The notes: a model not told the origin generated them from the letters alone. 64,000 nucleotides of DNA from Plantago major (GCA_026545765.1 CM048842.1:25768667-25832666), one strand, 5' to 3'; positions 40,101-55,700 are shown, numbered from the stretch's first letter. Translations and numbers: made by a program.

Positions 40101-41637
40101 GATTGGATCTCTGCAATGCAAGAAGAGTTGGATCAATTTGAGAGAAACAAAGGCAGATGAAGGAATATTTCTTGGTTATTCTCTGAATAGCAAAGCCTAC
40201 AGAATCTACAACAAAAGAACGCAAAAGATCGAAGAATCTGTTCATGTAGTGTTCTATGAAGGAAACAAGAAAGTACTCTTAAATGATGATCTCTCAGATA
40301 GGTTCAAAGAACTAATGGATTAAAGATTCTGAAAAAGGATCCTCAGAAGGAAACAATTCTATCATTCAAGTAGAGGATGAGTCTGACGATGAAAAGCAAC
40401 ATATGCTTAGTAACAACCAGATGAGTCTTTGACATGATGAAGAATTTCCTATGAGAATTCCAGAAATGGCACAGGTTACTGAGAACCTTCATCATGGAGA
40501 GGTATCTGAAAATGAGATTGCTGAAATACAAGTCCCAGGTATCTCTAACACTGAAAAAGTGTCAGATATCCATGGCATTTCCCATGTGTCAGATATCTTA
40601 GATACTGCACAAGTATCTCATCAAGATCATATTGATTGACATTCAAATCAAAATTATATTGATCCTACTAGTTCAAAACCCATTATGAAATGGATAAGAA
40701 ATCATCCTGCAAAGGATGTGATTGGTCCCATAGACCAAGGAATTAGAACTAGAAGAGCAATTGCGGAAAAAGCAAATTGTCTCTGTGGATGTTTCATCTC
40801 AAACATTGAACCAAAGACTATAGAAGAAGCATTAAAGGATCAAGATTGGATCTCTGCAATGCAAGAAGAGTTGGATCAATTTGAGAGAAACAAAGGCAGA
40901 TGAAGGAATATTTCTTGGTTATTCTCTGAATAGCAAAGCCTACAGAATCTACAACAACAGAACACAAAAGATCGAAGAATCTGTTCATGTAGTGTTCTAT
41001 GAAGGAAACAAGAAAGTACTCTTAAATGATGATCTCTCAGATAGGTTCAAAGAACTAATGGATTAAGGATTCTGAAAAAGGATCCTCAGAAGGAAACAAT
41101 TCTATCATTCAAGTAGAGGATGAGTCTGACGATGAAAAGCAACATATGCTTAGTAACAACCAGATGAGTCTAAGACATGATGAAGAATTTCCTATGAGAA
41201 TTCCAGAAATGGCACAGGTTACTGAGAACCTTCATCATGGAGAGGTATCTGAAAATGAGATTGCTGAAATACAAGTCCCAGGTATCTCTAACACTGAAAA
41301 AGTGTCAGATATCCATGGCATTTCCCATGTGTCAGATATCTTAGATACTGCACAAGTATCTCATCAAGATCATATTGATTGACATTCAAATCAAAGTATT
41401 ATTGATCCTACTAGTTCAAAACCCATTATGAAATGGATAAGAAATCATCCTGCAAAGGATGTGATTGGTCCCATAGACCAAGGAATTAGAACTAGAAGAG
41501 CAATTCCTGAAAAAGATAATTGTCTCTATTGATGTTTCATCTCAAAAATTGAACCAAAGACTATAGAAGAAGCATTAAAGGATCAAGATTGGATCTACGC
41601 AATGCAAGAAGAGTTGGATCAATTTGAGAGAAACAAA
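37181..41637 (+). repeat. pol: array block 8: six well-conserved units
   Basis: Units start at 37181, 37924, 38667, 39409, 40152 and 40895. Lengths are 742-743 bp. Five carry the extra-G variant that stops at ELMD. The unit at 38667 lacks it and keeps the full 254-codon open frame (38653-39417). Two share EMAQVTENLHH and VPGISNTEK (near 40460-40550 and 41210-41290), one unit apart, another sign of single-unit duplication. Confidence 0.9.
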
Positions 41638-43088
41638 GGCGTATGAAGGAATATTTCTTGGTTATTCTCTGAATAGCAAAGCCTCAGAATCTACAACAAA
41701 AGAACAAAAGATCAAGAATCTGCTCATGTAGTGTTCTATGAAGGAAACAAGAAAGTACTCTTAAATGATGATCTCTCGATAGGTTCAAAGAACTAATGGA
41801 TTAAAGATTATGAAAAGGATCCTCGAAGGAAACAATTCTATCATTCAAGTAGAGGATGAGTCGACGATGAAAAGCAACATATGCTTAGTAACAACCGGAT
41901 GAGTCTAAGACATGATGAAGAATTTCCTATGAGAATTCGAGAAATGGAACAGTTACTAAGAACCTTCATCATGGAGAGGTATGAAAATGAGATTCGAAAT
42001 ACAAGTCCCGGATATCTCTAACCTTTGAAAAAGTGTCGATATCCATGGCATTTCCATGTGTCGATATCTTGATATCTTGCAAGTATCTCATCAAGATCAT
42101 ATTGATTGACATTCAAATCAAAGTATTATTGATCCTACTAGTTCAAAACCCATTATGAAATGGATAAGAAATCATCCTCAAAGGATGTGATTGTCCCATA
42201 GACGAGGAATTAGAACTAGAAGAGCAATTCGGAAAAAGCAAATTGTCTCTATGGATGTTTCATCTCAAACATTGAACCAAAGACTATAGAAGAAGCATTA
42301 AAGGATCAAGATTGGATCTACGCAATGCAAGAAGAGTTGGATCAATTTGAGAGAAACAAAAGCGAGATGAAGGAATATTTCTTGGTTATTCTCGAATAGC
42401 AAAGCCTATACAATCTACAACAAAGAGCATAAAGATCGAAGAATGCTCATGTAGTGTTCTATGAAGGAAACAAGAAAGTACTCTTAAATAATGATCTCTC
42501 GATAGGTTCAAAGAACTAATGATTAAAGATTACGAAAAGGATCCTCGGAAGGAAACAATTCTATCATTCAAGTAGAGGATGAGTCGGCGATGAAAAGCAA
42601 CATATGCTTAGTAACAACGGATGAGTCTAAGACATGATGAAGAATTTCCTATGAGAATTCGAGAAATGGAGCAGTTACTAAGAACCTTCATCATGGAGAG
42701 GTATCTGAAAATGAGATTCTTTGAAATACAAGTCCGGATATCTCTAACCTTTGAAAAAGTGTCGATATCCATGGCATTTCCATGTGTCGATATCTTAGAA
42801 TCGCACAAGTATCTCATCAAGATCATATTGATTCACATTCAAATCAAAATTATATTGATCCTACTAGTTCAAAACCCATTATGAAATGGATAAGAAATCA
42901 TCACGCAAAGGATGTGATTGTCCCATAGACCAAGGAGTTAGAACTAGAAGAGCAATTGCGGAAAAAGCAAATTGTCTCTATGGATGTTTCATCTCAAACA
43001 TTGAACGAAGACTATAGAAGAAGCATTAAAGGATCAAGATTGGATCTACGCAATGCAAGAAGAGTTGGATCAATTTGAGAGAAACAAA
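41638..43088 (+). repeat. pol: array block 9: two strongly indel-laden units
   Basis: Units 41638-42360 and 42361-43088 are 723 and 728 bp. They hold the densest set of small indels in the array (CCGGATATC, GTGTCGATATC, AAAAGCGAGATG, GGATCTACGC and others). No reading frame of useful length survives on the plus strand. The changes cluster on CAG/CTG sites, as in block 6. Confidence 0.85.
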
Positions 43089-46000
43089 AGCGGAATGAAG
43101 GAATATTTCTTGGTTATTCTCTGAATAGCAAAGCCTACAGAATCTACAACAACAGAACACAAAAGATCGAAGAATCTGTTAATGTAGTGTTCTATGAAGG
43201 AAACAAGAAAGTACTCTTAAACGATGATCTCTCAGATAGGTTCAAAGAACTAATGATTAAAGATTCTTAAAAAGGATCCTCAGAAGGAAACAATTCTATT
43301 ATTCAAGTAGAGGATGAGTCTGACGATGAAAAGCAACATATGCTTAGTAACAACCAGATGAGTCTAAGACATGATGAAGAATTTCCTATGAGAATTCCAG
43401 AAATGGAACAGGTTACTAAGAACCTTCATCATGGAGAGGTATATGAAAATGAGATTGGCGAAATACAAGTCCCAGATATCTCTAACACTGAAAAAGTGTC
43501 AGATCTCCATGGCATTTCCCATGTGTCAGATATCTTAGATACTGCACAAGTATCTCATCAAGATCATATTGATTCACGTTCAAATCAAAATGATATTGAT
43601 CCTACTAGTTCAAAACCCATTATGAAATGGATAAGAAATCATCCTGCAAAGGATGTGATTGGTCCCATAGACCAAGGAGTTAGAACTAGAAGAGCAATTG
43701 CTGAAAAAGCAAATTGTCTCTACGGATGTTTCATCTCAAACATTGAACCAAAGACTATAGAAGAAGCATTAAAGGATCAAGATTGGATCTCGGCAATGCA
43801 AGAAGAGTTGGATCAATTTGAGAGAAACAAAGGCAGATGAAGGAATATTTCTTGGTTATTCTCTGAATAGCAAAGCCTACAGAATCTACAACAACAGAAC
43901 ACAAAAGATCGAAGAATCTGTTCATGTAGTGTTCTATGAAGGAAACAAGAAAGTACTCTTAAACGATGATCTCTCAGATAGGTTCAAAGAACTAATGGAT
44001 TAAAGATTATGAAAAAGGATCCTCAGAAGGAAACAATTCTATCATTCAAGTAGAGGATGAGTCTGACGATGAAAAGCAACATATGCTTAGTAACAACCAG
44101 ATGAGTCTAAGACATGATGAAGAATTTCCTATGAGAATTCCAGAAATGGAACAGGTTACTGAGAACCTTCATCATGGAGAGGTATCTGAAAATGAGATTG
44201 CTGAAATACAAGTCCCAGATATCTCTAACACTGAAAAAGTGTCAGATATCCATGGCATTTCCCATGTGTCAGATATCTTAGATACTGCACAAGTATCTCA
44301 TCAAGATCATATTGATTCACATTCAAATCAAAGTATTATTGATCCTATTAGTTCAAAACCCATTATGAAATGGATAAGAAATCATCCTGCAAAGGATGTG
44401 ATTGGTCCCATTGACCAAGGAGTTAGAACTAGAAGAGCAATTGCGGAAAAAGCAAATTGTCTCTATGGATGTTTCATCTCAAACATTGAACCAAAGACTA
44501 TAGAAGAAGCATTAAAGGATCAAGATTGGATCTCTGCAATGCAAGAAGAGTTGGATCAATTTGAGAGAAACAAAGGCAGATGAAGGAATATTTCTTGGTT
44601 ATTCTCTGAATAGCAAAGCCTACAGAATCTACAACAACAGAACACAAAAGATCGAAGAATCTGTTCATGTAGTGTTCTATGAAGGAAACAAGAAAGTACT
44701 CTTAAATGATGATCTCTCAGATAGGTTCAAAGAACTAATGGATTAAGGATTCTGAAAAAGGATCCTCAGAAGGAAACAATTCTATCATTCAAGTAGAGGA
44801 TGAGTCTGACGATGAAAAGCAACATATGCTTAGTAACAACCAGATGAGTCTAAGACATGATGAAGAATTTCCTATGAGAATTCCAGAAATGGAACAGGTT
44901 ACTGAGAACCTTCATCATGGAGAGGTATATGAAAATGAGATTGCTGAAATACAAGTCCCAGATATCTCTAACACTGAAAAAGTGTCAGATATCCATGGCA
45001 TTTCCCATGTGTCAGATATCTTAGATACTGCACAAGTATCTCATCAAGATCATATTGATTCACATTCAAATCAAAATGATATTGATCCTACTAGTTCAAA
45101 ACCCATTATGAAATGGATAAGAAATCATCCTGCAAAGGATGTGATTGGTCCCATAGACCAAGGAGTTAGAACTAGAAGAGCAATTGCGGAAAAAGCAAAT
45201 TGTCTCTATGGATGTTTCATCTCAAACATTGAACCAAAGACTATAGAAGAAGCATTAAAGGATCAAGATTGGATCTCTGCAATGCAAGAAGAGTTGGATC
45301 AATTTGAGAGAAACAAAGGCAGATGAAGGAATATTTCTTGGTTATTCTCTGAATAGCAAAGCCTACAGAATCTACAACAACAGAACGCAAAAGATCGAAG
45401 AATCTGTTCATGTAGTGTTCTATGAAGGAAACAAGAAAGTACTCTTAAACGATGATCTCTCAGATAGGTTCAAAGAACTAATGGATTAAAGATTATGAAA
45501 AAGGATCCTCAGAAGGAAACAATTCTATCATTCAAGTAGAGGATGAGTCTGACGATGAAAAGCAACATATGCTTAGTAACAACCAGATGAGTCTAAGACA
45601 TGATGAAGAATTTCCTATGAGAATTCCAGAAATGGAACAGGTTACTAAGAACCTTCATCATGGAGAGGTATATGAAAATGAGATTGGCGAAATACAAGTC
45701 CCAGATATCTCTAACACTGAAAAAGTGTCAGATCTCCATGGCATTTCCCATGTGTCAGATATCTTAGATACTGCACAAGTATCTCATCAAGATCATATTG
45801 ATTCACGTTCAAATCAAAATGATATTGATCCTACTAGTTCAAAACCCATTATGAAATGGATAAGAAATCATCCTGCAAAGGGTGTGATTGGTCCCATAGA
45901 CCAAGGAATTAGAACTAGAAGAGCAATGGCTGAAAAAGCAAATTGTCTCTATGGATGTTTCATCTCAAACATTGAACCAAAGACTATAGAAGAAGCATTA

Positions 46001-49000
46001 AAGGATCAAGATTGGATCTCTGCAATGCAAGAAGAGTTGGATCAATTTGAGAGAAACAAAGGCAGATGAAGGAATATTTCTTGGTTATTCTCTGAATAGC
46101 AAAGCCTAAAAAATCTACAACAAAAGAACGCAAAAGATCGAAGAATTTGTTCATGTAGTGTTCTATGAAGGAAACCAGAAAGTACTCTTAAATGATGATC
46201 TCTCAGATAGGTTCAAAGAACTAATGGATTAAAGATTCTGAAAAAGGATCCTCAGAAGGAAACAATTCTATCATTCAAGTAGAGGATGAGTCTGACGATG
46301 AAAAGTAACATATGCTTAGTAACAACCAGATGAGTGTAAGACATGATGAAGAATTTCCTATGAGAATTCCAGAAATGGAACAGGTTACTGAGAACCTTCA
46401 TCATGGAGAGGTATCTGAAAATGAGATTGCTGAAATACAAGTCCCAGATATCTCTAACACTGAAAAAGTGTTAGATATCCATGGCATTTCCCATGTGTCA
46501 GATATCATAGATACTGCACAAGTATCTCATCAAGATCATATTGATTCACATTCAAATCAAAATTATATTGATCCTACTAGTTCAAAACCCATTATGAAAT
46601 GGATAAGAAATCATCCTGCAAAGGATGTGATTGGTCCCATAGACCAAGGAGTTAGAACTAGAAGAGCAATTGCGGAAAAAGCAAATTGTCTCTATGGATG
46701 TTTCATCTCAAACATTGAACCAAAGACTATAGAAGAAGCATTAAAGGATCAAGATTGGATCTCTGCAATGCAAGAAGAGTTGGATCAATTTGAGAGAAAC
46801 AAAGGCAGATGAAGGAATATTTCTTGGTTATTCTCTGAATAGAAAAGCCTAAAAAATCTACAACAAAAGTACGCAAAAGATCGAAGAATTTGTTCATGTA
46901 GTGTTCTATGAAGGAAACAAGAAAGTACTCTTAAATGATGATCTCTCAGATAGGTTCAAAGAGCTAATGATTAAAGATTCTGAAAAAGGATCCTCAGAAG
47001 GAAACAATTCTATTATTCAAGTAGAGGATGAGTCTGACGATGAAAAGCAACATATGCTTAGTAACAACCAGATGAGTCTATGACATGATGAAGAATTTCC
47101 TATGAGAATTCCAGAAATGGAACAGGTTACTAAGAACCTTCATCATGGAGAGGTATCTGAAAATGAGATTGCTGAAATACAAGTCGGATATCTCTAACAC
47201 TTTGAAAAGTGTCGATATCCATGGCATTTCCATGTGTCGGATATCTTGAATCTTTGCAAGTATCTCATCAAGATCATATTGATTCACATTCAAATCAAAG
47301 TGATATTGATCCTACTAGTTCAAAATCCATTATGAAATGGATAAGAAATCATCCTGCAAAGGATGTGATTGGTCCCATAGACCAAGGAGATAGAACTAGA
47401 AGAGCAATTGCTGAAAAAGCAAATTGTCTCTATGGATGTTTCATCTCAAACATTGAACCAAAGACTATAGAAGAAGAATTAAAGGATCAAGATTGGATCT
47501 CTGCAATGCAAGAAGAGTTGGATCAATTTGAGAGAAACAAAGGCAGATGAAGGAATATTTCATGGTTATTCTCTGAATAGCAAAGCCTACAGAATCTACA
47601 ACAAAAGAACGCAAAAGATCGAAGAATCTGTTCATGTAGTGTTCTATGAAGGAAACAAGAAAGTACTCTTAAATGATGATCTCTCAGATAGGTTCAAAGA
47701 ACTAATGATTAAAGATTCTTAAAAAGGATCCTCAGAAGGAAACAATTCTATTGTTCAAGTAGAGGATGAATCTGACGATGAAAAGCAACATATGCTTAGT
47801 AACAACCAGATGAGTCTAAGACATGATGAAGAATTTCCTATGAGAATTCCAGAAATGGAACAGGTTACTAAGAACCTTCATCATGGAGAGGTATATGAAA
47901 ATGAGATTGGCGAAATACAAGTCCCAGATATCTCTAACACTGAAAAAGTGTCAGATCTCCATGGTATTTCCCATGTGTCAGATATCTTAGATACTGCACA
48001 AGTATCTCATCAAGATCATATTGATTCACATTCAAATCAAAATGATATTGATCCTACTAGTTCAAAACCCATTTTGAAATGGATAAGAAATCATCCTGCA
48101 AAGGATGTGATTGGTCCCATAGACCAAGGAGTTAGAACTAGAAGAGCAATTGCGGAAAAAGCAAATTGTCTCTATGGATGTTTCATCTCAAACATTGAAC
48201 CAAAGACTATAGAAGAAGCATTAAAGGATCAAGATTGGATCTCTGCAATGCAAGAAGAGTTGGATCAATTTGAGAGAAACAAAGGCAGATGAAGGAATAT
48301 TTCTTGGTTATTCTCTGAATAGCAAAGCCTAAAAAATCTACAACAAAAGAACGCAAAAGATCGAAGAATATGTTCATGTAGTGTTCTATGAAGGAAACTA
48401 GAAAGTACTCTTAAATGATGATCTCTCAGATAGGTTCAAAGAACTAATGGATTAAAGATTCTGAAAAAGGATCCTCAGAAGGAAACAATTCTATCATTCA
48501 AGTAGAGGATGAGTCTGACGATGAAAAGCAACATATGCTTAGTAACAACCAGATGAGTGTAAGACATGATGAAGAATTTCCTATGAGAATTCCAGAAATG
48601 GAACAGGTTACTGAGAACCTTCATCATGGAGAGGTATCTGAAAATGAGATTGCTGAAATACAAGTCCCAGATATCTCTAACACTGAAAAAGTGTTAGATA
48701 TCCATGGCATTTCCCATGTGTCAGATATCATAGATACTGCACAAGTATCTCATCAAGATCATATTGATTCACATTCAAATCAAAATTATATTGATCCTAC
48801 TAGTTCAAAACCCATTATGAAATGGATAAGAAATCATCCTGCAAAGGATGTGATTGGTCCCATAGACCAAGGAGTTAGAACTAGAAGAGCAATTGCGGAA
48901 AAAGCAAATTGTCTCTATGGATGTTTCATCTCAAACATTGAACCAAAGACTATAGAAGAAGCATTAAAGGATCAAGATTGGATCTCTGCAATGCAAGAAG

Positions 49001-49765
49001 AGTTGGATCAATTTGAGAGAAACAAAGGCAGATGAAGGAATATTTCTTGGTTATTCTCTGAATAGAAAAGCCTACAGAATCTACAACAAAAGAACGCAAA
49101 AGATCGAAGAATCTGTTCATGTAGTGTTCTATGAAGGAAACTAGAAAGTACTCTTAAATGATGATCTCTCAGATAGGTTCAAAGAACTAATGGATTAAAG
49201 ATTCTGAAAAAGGATCCTCAGAAGGAAACAATTCTATCATTCAAGTAGAGGATGAGTCTGACGATGAAAAGCAACATATGCTTAGTAACAACCAGATGAG
49301 TGTAAGACATGATGAAGAATTTCCTATGAGAATTCCAGAAATGGAACAGGTTACTGAGAACCTTCATCATGGAGAGGTATCTGAAAATGAGATTGCTGAA
49401 ATACAAGTCCCAGATATCTCTAACCTTTGAAAAGTGTCGATCTCCATGGCATTTCCCATGTCGATATCTTAGAATCTTTGCAAGTATCTCATCAAGATCA
49501 TATTGATTCACATTCAAATCAAAATGATATTGATCCTACTAGTTCAAAACCCATTATGAAATGGATAAGAAATCATCCTGCAAAGGATGTGATTGGTCCC
49601 ATAGACCAAGGAGATAGAACTAGAAGAGCAATTGCTGAAAAAGCAAATTGTCTCTATGGATGTTTCATCTCAAACATTGAACCAAAGACTATAGAAGAAG
49701 CATTAAAGGATCAAGATTGGATCTCTGCAATGCAAGAAGAGTTGGATCAATTTAAGAGAAACAAA
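43089..49765 (+). repeat. pol: array block 10: nine units with a three-unit (2.22-kb) period
   Basis: Units start at 43089, 43832, 44575, 45318, 46061, 46804, 47542, 48284 and 49027. The variant pair ENEIGEIQ with VSDLHGIS occurs in the units at 43089, 45318 and 47542. The pair VLDIHGIS with VSDIID occurs in those at 46061 and 48284. Both recur at about 2.22 kb. AAAGCCTAAAAAATC is also shared by several units. Confidence 0.88.
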
Positions 49766-52700
49766 GGCAGATGAAGGAATATTTTTCTTGGTTATTCTCT
49801 GAATAGCAAAGCCTACAGAATCTACAACAAAGAGCATAAAAGATCGAAGAATGCATTTCATGTAGTGTTCTATGAAGGAAAACGAAAGTACTCTTAAATG
49901 ATGATCTCTCGGATAGGTTCAAAGAACTAATGGATTAAAGATTACGAAAAGGATCCTCGAAGGAAACAATTCTATCATTCAAGTAGAGGATGAGTCGGCG
50001 ATGAAAAGCAACATATGCTTAGTAACAACCGGATGAGTCTAAGACATGATGAAGAATTTCCTATGAGAATTCGAAATGGAGCAAAGTTCTGAGAACCTTC
50101 ATCATGGAGAGGTATCCGAAAATGAGATTCTTTGAAATACAAGTCCCAGATATCTCTAACACTGAAAAAGTGTTAGATATCCATGGCATTTCCCATGTGT
50201 CAGATATCATAGATACTGCACAAGTATCTCATCAAGATCATATTGATTCACATTCAAATCAAAATTATATTGATCCTACTAGTTCAAAACCCATTATGAA
50301 ATGGATAAGAAATCATCCTGCAAAGGATGTGATTGGTCCCATAGACCAAGGAGTTAGAACTAGAAGAGCAATTGCGGAAAAAGCAAATTGTCTCTATGGA
50401 TGTTTCATCTCAAACATTGAACCAAAGACTATAGAAGAAGCATTAAAGGATCAAGATTGGATCTCTGCAATGCAAGAAGAGTTGGATCAATTTGAGAGAA
50501 ACAAAGGCAGATGAAGGAATATTTCTTGGTTATTCTCTGAATAGAAAAGCCTAAAAAATCTACAACAAAAGAGCATAAAAGGTCGAAGAATGCATTTCAT
50601 GTAGTGTTCTATGAAGGAAACAAGAAAGTACTCTTAAATGATGATCTCTCAGATAGGTTCAAAGAACTAATGATTAAAGATTCTGAAAAAGGATCCTCAG
50701 AAGGAAACAATTCTATTATTCAAGTAGAGGATGAGTCTGACGATGAAAAGCAACATATGCTTAGTAACAACCAGATGAGTCTATGACATGATGAAGAATT
50801 TCCTATGAGAATTCCAGAAATGGAACAGGTTACTAAGAACCTTCATCATGGAGAGGTATCTGAAAATGAGATTGCTGAAATACAAGTCCCAGATATCTCA
50901 AACACTGAAAAAGTGTCAGATATCCATGGCATTTCCCATGTGTCAGATATCTTAGAATCTTTCAAGTATCTCATCAAGATCATATTGATTCACATTCAAA
51001 TCAAAGTGATATTGATCCTACTAGTTCAAAATCCATTATGAAATGGATAAGAAATCATCCTGCAAAGGATGTGATTGGTCCCATAGACCAAGGAGATAGA
51101 ACTAGAAGAGCAATTGCTGAAAAAGCAAATTGTCTCTATGGATGTTTCATCTCAAACATTGAACCAAAGACTATAGAAGAAGCATTAAAGGATCAAGATT
51201 GGATCTCTGCAATGCAAGAAGAGTTGGATCAATTTGAGAGAAACAAAGGCAGATGAAGGAATATTTCACGGTTATTCTCTGAATAGCAAAGCCTACAGAA
51301 TCTACAACAAAAGAACGCAAAAGATCGAAGAATCTGTTCATGTAGTGTTCTATGAAGGAAACAAGAAAGTACTCTTAAATGATGATCTCTCAGATAGGTT
51401 CAAAGAACTTATGATTAAAGATTCTTAAAAAGGATCCTCAGAAGGAAACAATTCTATTATTCAAGTAGAGGATGAGTCTGACGATGAAAAGCAACATATG
51501 CTTAGTAACAACCAGATGAGTCTAAGACATGATGAAGAATTTCCTATGAGAATTCAGAAATGGAACAGGTTACTAAGAACCTTCATCATGGAGAGGTATA
51601 TGAAAATGAGATTGGAGAAATACAAGTCCCAGATATCTCTAACACTGAAAAAGTGTCAGATCTCCATGGCATTTCCCATGTGTCAGATATCTTAGATACT
51701 GCACAAGTATCTCATCAAGATCATATTGATTCACATTCAAATCAAAATGATATTGATCCTACTAGTTCAAAACCCATTATGAAATGGATAAGAAATCATC
51801 CTGCAAAGGATGTGATTGGTCCCATAGACCAAGGAGATAGAACTAGAAGAGCAATTGCTGAAAAAGCAAATTGTCTCTATGGATGTTTCATCTCAAACAT
51901 TGAACCAAAGACTATAGAAGAAGCATTAAAGGATCAAGATTGGATCTCTGCAATGCAAGAAGAGTTGGATCAATTTAAGAGAAACAAAGGCAGATGAAGG
52001 AATATTTTTCTTGGTTATTCTCTGAATAGCAAAGCCTACAGAATCTACAACAAAAGAACGCAAAAGATCGAAGAATCTGTTCATGTAGTGTTCTATGAAG
52101 GAAACGAGAAAGTACTCTTAAATGATGATCTCTCAGATAGGTTCAAAGAACTAATGGATTAAAGATTCTGAAAAAGGATCCTCAGAAGGAAACAATTCTA
52201 TCATTCAAGTAGAGGATGAGTCTGACGATGAAAAGCAACATATGCTTAGTAACAACCAGATGAGTCTAAGACATGATGAAGAATTTCCTATGAGAATTCC
52301 AGAAATGGAACAGGTTACTGAGAACCTTCATCATGGAGAGGTATCCGAAAATGAGATTGCTGAAATACAAGTCCCAGATATTTCTAACACTGAAAAAGTG
52401 TCAGATATCCATGGCATTTCCCATGTGTCAGATATCTTGAATCTTGCACAAGTATCTCATCAAGATCATATTGATTCACATTCAAATCAAAATTATATTG
52501 ATCCTACTAGTTCAAAACCCATTATGAAATGGATAAGAAATCATCCTGCAAAGGATGTGATTGGTCCCATAGACCAAGGAGTTAGAACTAGAAGAGCAAT
52601 TGCGGAAAAAGCAAATTGTCTCTATGGATGTTTCATCTCAAACATTGAACCAAAGACTATAGAAGAAGCATTAAAGGATCAAGATTGGATCTCTGCAATG

Positions 52701-55700
52701 CAAGAAGAGTTGGATCAATTTGAGAGAAACAAAGGCAGATGAAGGAATATTTCTTGGTTATTCTCTGAATAGAAAAGCCTAAAAAATCTACAACAAAAGA
52801 ACGCAAAAGATCGAAGAATCTGTTCATGTAGTGTTCTATGAAGGAAACAAGAAAGTACTCTTAAATGATGATCTCTCAGATAGGTTCAAAGAACTAATGA
52901 TTAAAGATTCTGAAAAAGGATCCTCAGAAGGAAACAATTCTATTATTCAAGTAGAGGATGAGTCGGCGATGAAAAGCAACATATGCTTAGTAACAACCAG
53001 ATGAGTCTATGACATGATGAAGAATTTCCTATGAGAATTCCAGAAATGGAACAGGTTACTAAGAACCTTCATCATGGAGAGGTATCTGAAAATGAGATTA
53101 TTTGAAATACAAGTCGGATATCTCAAACACTGAAAAAGTGTCAGATATCCATGGCATTTCCCATGTGTCAGATATCTTAGATACTGCACAAGTATCTCAT
53201 CAAGATCATATTGATTCACATTCAAATCAAAGTGATATTGATCCTACTAGTTCAAAATCCATTATGAAATGGATAAGAAATCATCCTGCAAAGGATGTGA
53301 TTGGTCCCATAGACCAAGGAGATAGAACTAGAAGAGCAATTGCTGAAAAAGCAAATTGTCTCTATGGATGTTTCATCTCAAACATTGAACCAAAGACTAT
53401 AGAAGAAGCATTAAAGGATCAAGATTGGATCTCTGCAATGCAAGAAGAGTTGGATCAATTTAAGAGAAACAAAGGCAGATGAAGGAATATTTTTCTTGGT
53501 TATTCTCTGAATAGCAAAGCCTACAGAATCTACAACAAAAGAACGCAAAAGATCGAAGAATCTGTTCATGTAGTGTTCTATGAAGGAAACGAGAAAGTAC
53601 TCTTAAATGATGATCTCTCAGATAGGTTCAAAGAACTAATGGATTAAAGATTCTGAAAAAGGATCCTCAGAAGGAAACAATTCTATCATTCAAGTAGAGG
53701 ATGAGTCTGACGATGAAAAGCAACATATGCTTAGTAACAACCAGATGAGTCTAAGACATGATGAAGAATTTCCTATGAGAATTCCAGAAATGGAGCAGTT
53801 CTTGAGAACCTTCATCATGGAGAGGTATCCGAAAATGAGATTGCTGAAATACAAGTCCCAGATATTTCTAACACTGAAAAAGTGTCAGATATCCATGGCA
53901 TTTCCCATGTGTCAGATATCTTAGATACTGCACAAGTATCTCATCAAGATCATATTGATTCACATTCAAATCAAAATTATATTGATCCTACTAGTTCAAA
54001 ACCCATTATGAAATGGATAAGAAATCATCCTGCAAAGGATGTGATTGGTCCCATAGACGAGGAGTTAGAACTAGAAGAGCCATTCGGAAAAAGCAAATTG
54101 TCTCTATGGATGTTTCATCTCAAACATTGAACAAAGAATATAGAAGAAGCATTAAAGGATCAAGATTGGATCTCTGCAATGCAAGAAGAGTTGGATCAAT
54201 TTGAGAGAAACAAAGGCAGATGAAGGAATATTTCTTGGTTATTCTCTGAATAGAAAAGCCTAAAAAATCTACAACAAAAGAACGCAAAAGATCGAAGAAT
54301 CTGTTCATGTAGTGTTCTATGAAGGAAACAAGAAAGTACTCTTAAATGATGATCTCTCAGATAGGTTCAAAGAACTAATGATTAAAGATTCTGAAAAAGG
54401 ATCCTCAGAAGGAAACAATTCTATTATTCAAGTAGAGGATGAGTCTGACGATGAAAAGCAACATATGCTTAGTAACAACCAGATGAGTCTATGACATGAT
54501 GAAGAATTTCCTATGAGAATTCCAGAAATGGAACAGGTTACTAAGAACCTTCATCATGGAGAGGTATCTGAAAATGAGATTGCTGAAATACAAGTCCCAG
54601 ATATCTCAAACACTGAAAAAGTGTCAGATATCCATGGCATTTCCCATGTGTCAGATATCTTAGATACTGCACAAGTATCTCATCAAGATCATATTGATTC
54701 ACATTCAAATCAAAGTGATATTGATCCTACTAGTTCAAAATCCCTTATGAAATGGATAAGAAATCATCCTGCAAAGGATGTGATTGGTCCCATAGACCAA
54801 GGAGATAGAACTAGAAGAGCAATTGCTGATAAAGCAAATTGTCTCTATGGATGTTTCATCTCAAACATTGAACCAAAGACTATAGAAGAAGCATTAAAGG
54901 ATCAAGATTGGATCTCTGCAATGCAAGAAGAGTTGGATCAATTTAAGAAAAACAAAGGCAGATGAAGGAATATTTTTCTTGGTTATTCTCTGAATAGCAA
55001 AGCCTACAGAATCTACTACAAAAGAACGTAAAAGATCGAAGAATCTGTTCATGTAGTGTTCTATGAAGGAAACGAGAAAGTACTCTTAAATGATGATCTC
55101 TCAGATAGGTTCAAAGAACTAATGGATTAAAGATTACGAAAAGGATCCTCAGAAGGAAACAATTCTATCATTCAAGTAGAGGATGAGTCTGACGATGAAA
55201 AGCAACATATGCTTAGTAACAACCAGATGAGTCTAAGACATGATGAAGAATTTCCTATGAGAATTCCAGAAATGGAACAGGTTACTGAGAACCTTCATCA
55301 TGGAGAGGTATCCGAAAATGAGATTGCTGAAATACAAGTCCCAGATATTTCTAACACTGAAAAAGTGTCAGATATCCATGGCATTTCCCATGTGTCAGAT
55401 ATCTTAGATACTGCACAAGTATCTCATCAAGATCATATTGATTCACATTCAAATCAAAATTATATTGATCCTACTAGTTCAAAACCCATTATGAAATGGA
55501 TAAGAAATCATCCTGCAAAGGATGTGATTGGTCCCATAGACCAAGGAGTTAGAACTAGAAGAGCCATTGCGGAAAAAGCAAATTGTCTCTATGGATGTTT
55601 CATCTCAAACATTGAACCAAAGACTATAGAAGAAGCATTAAAGGATCAAGATTGGATCTCTGCAATGCAAGAAGAGTTGGATCAATTTGAGAGAAACAAA

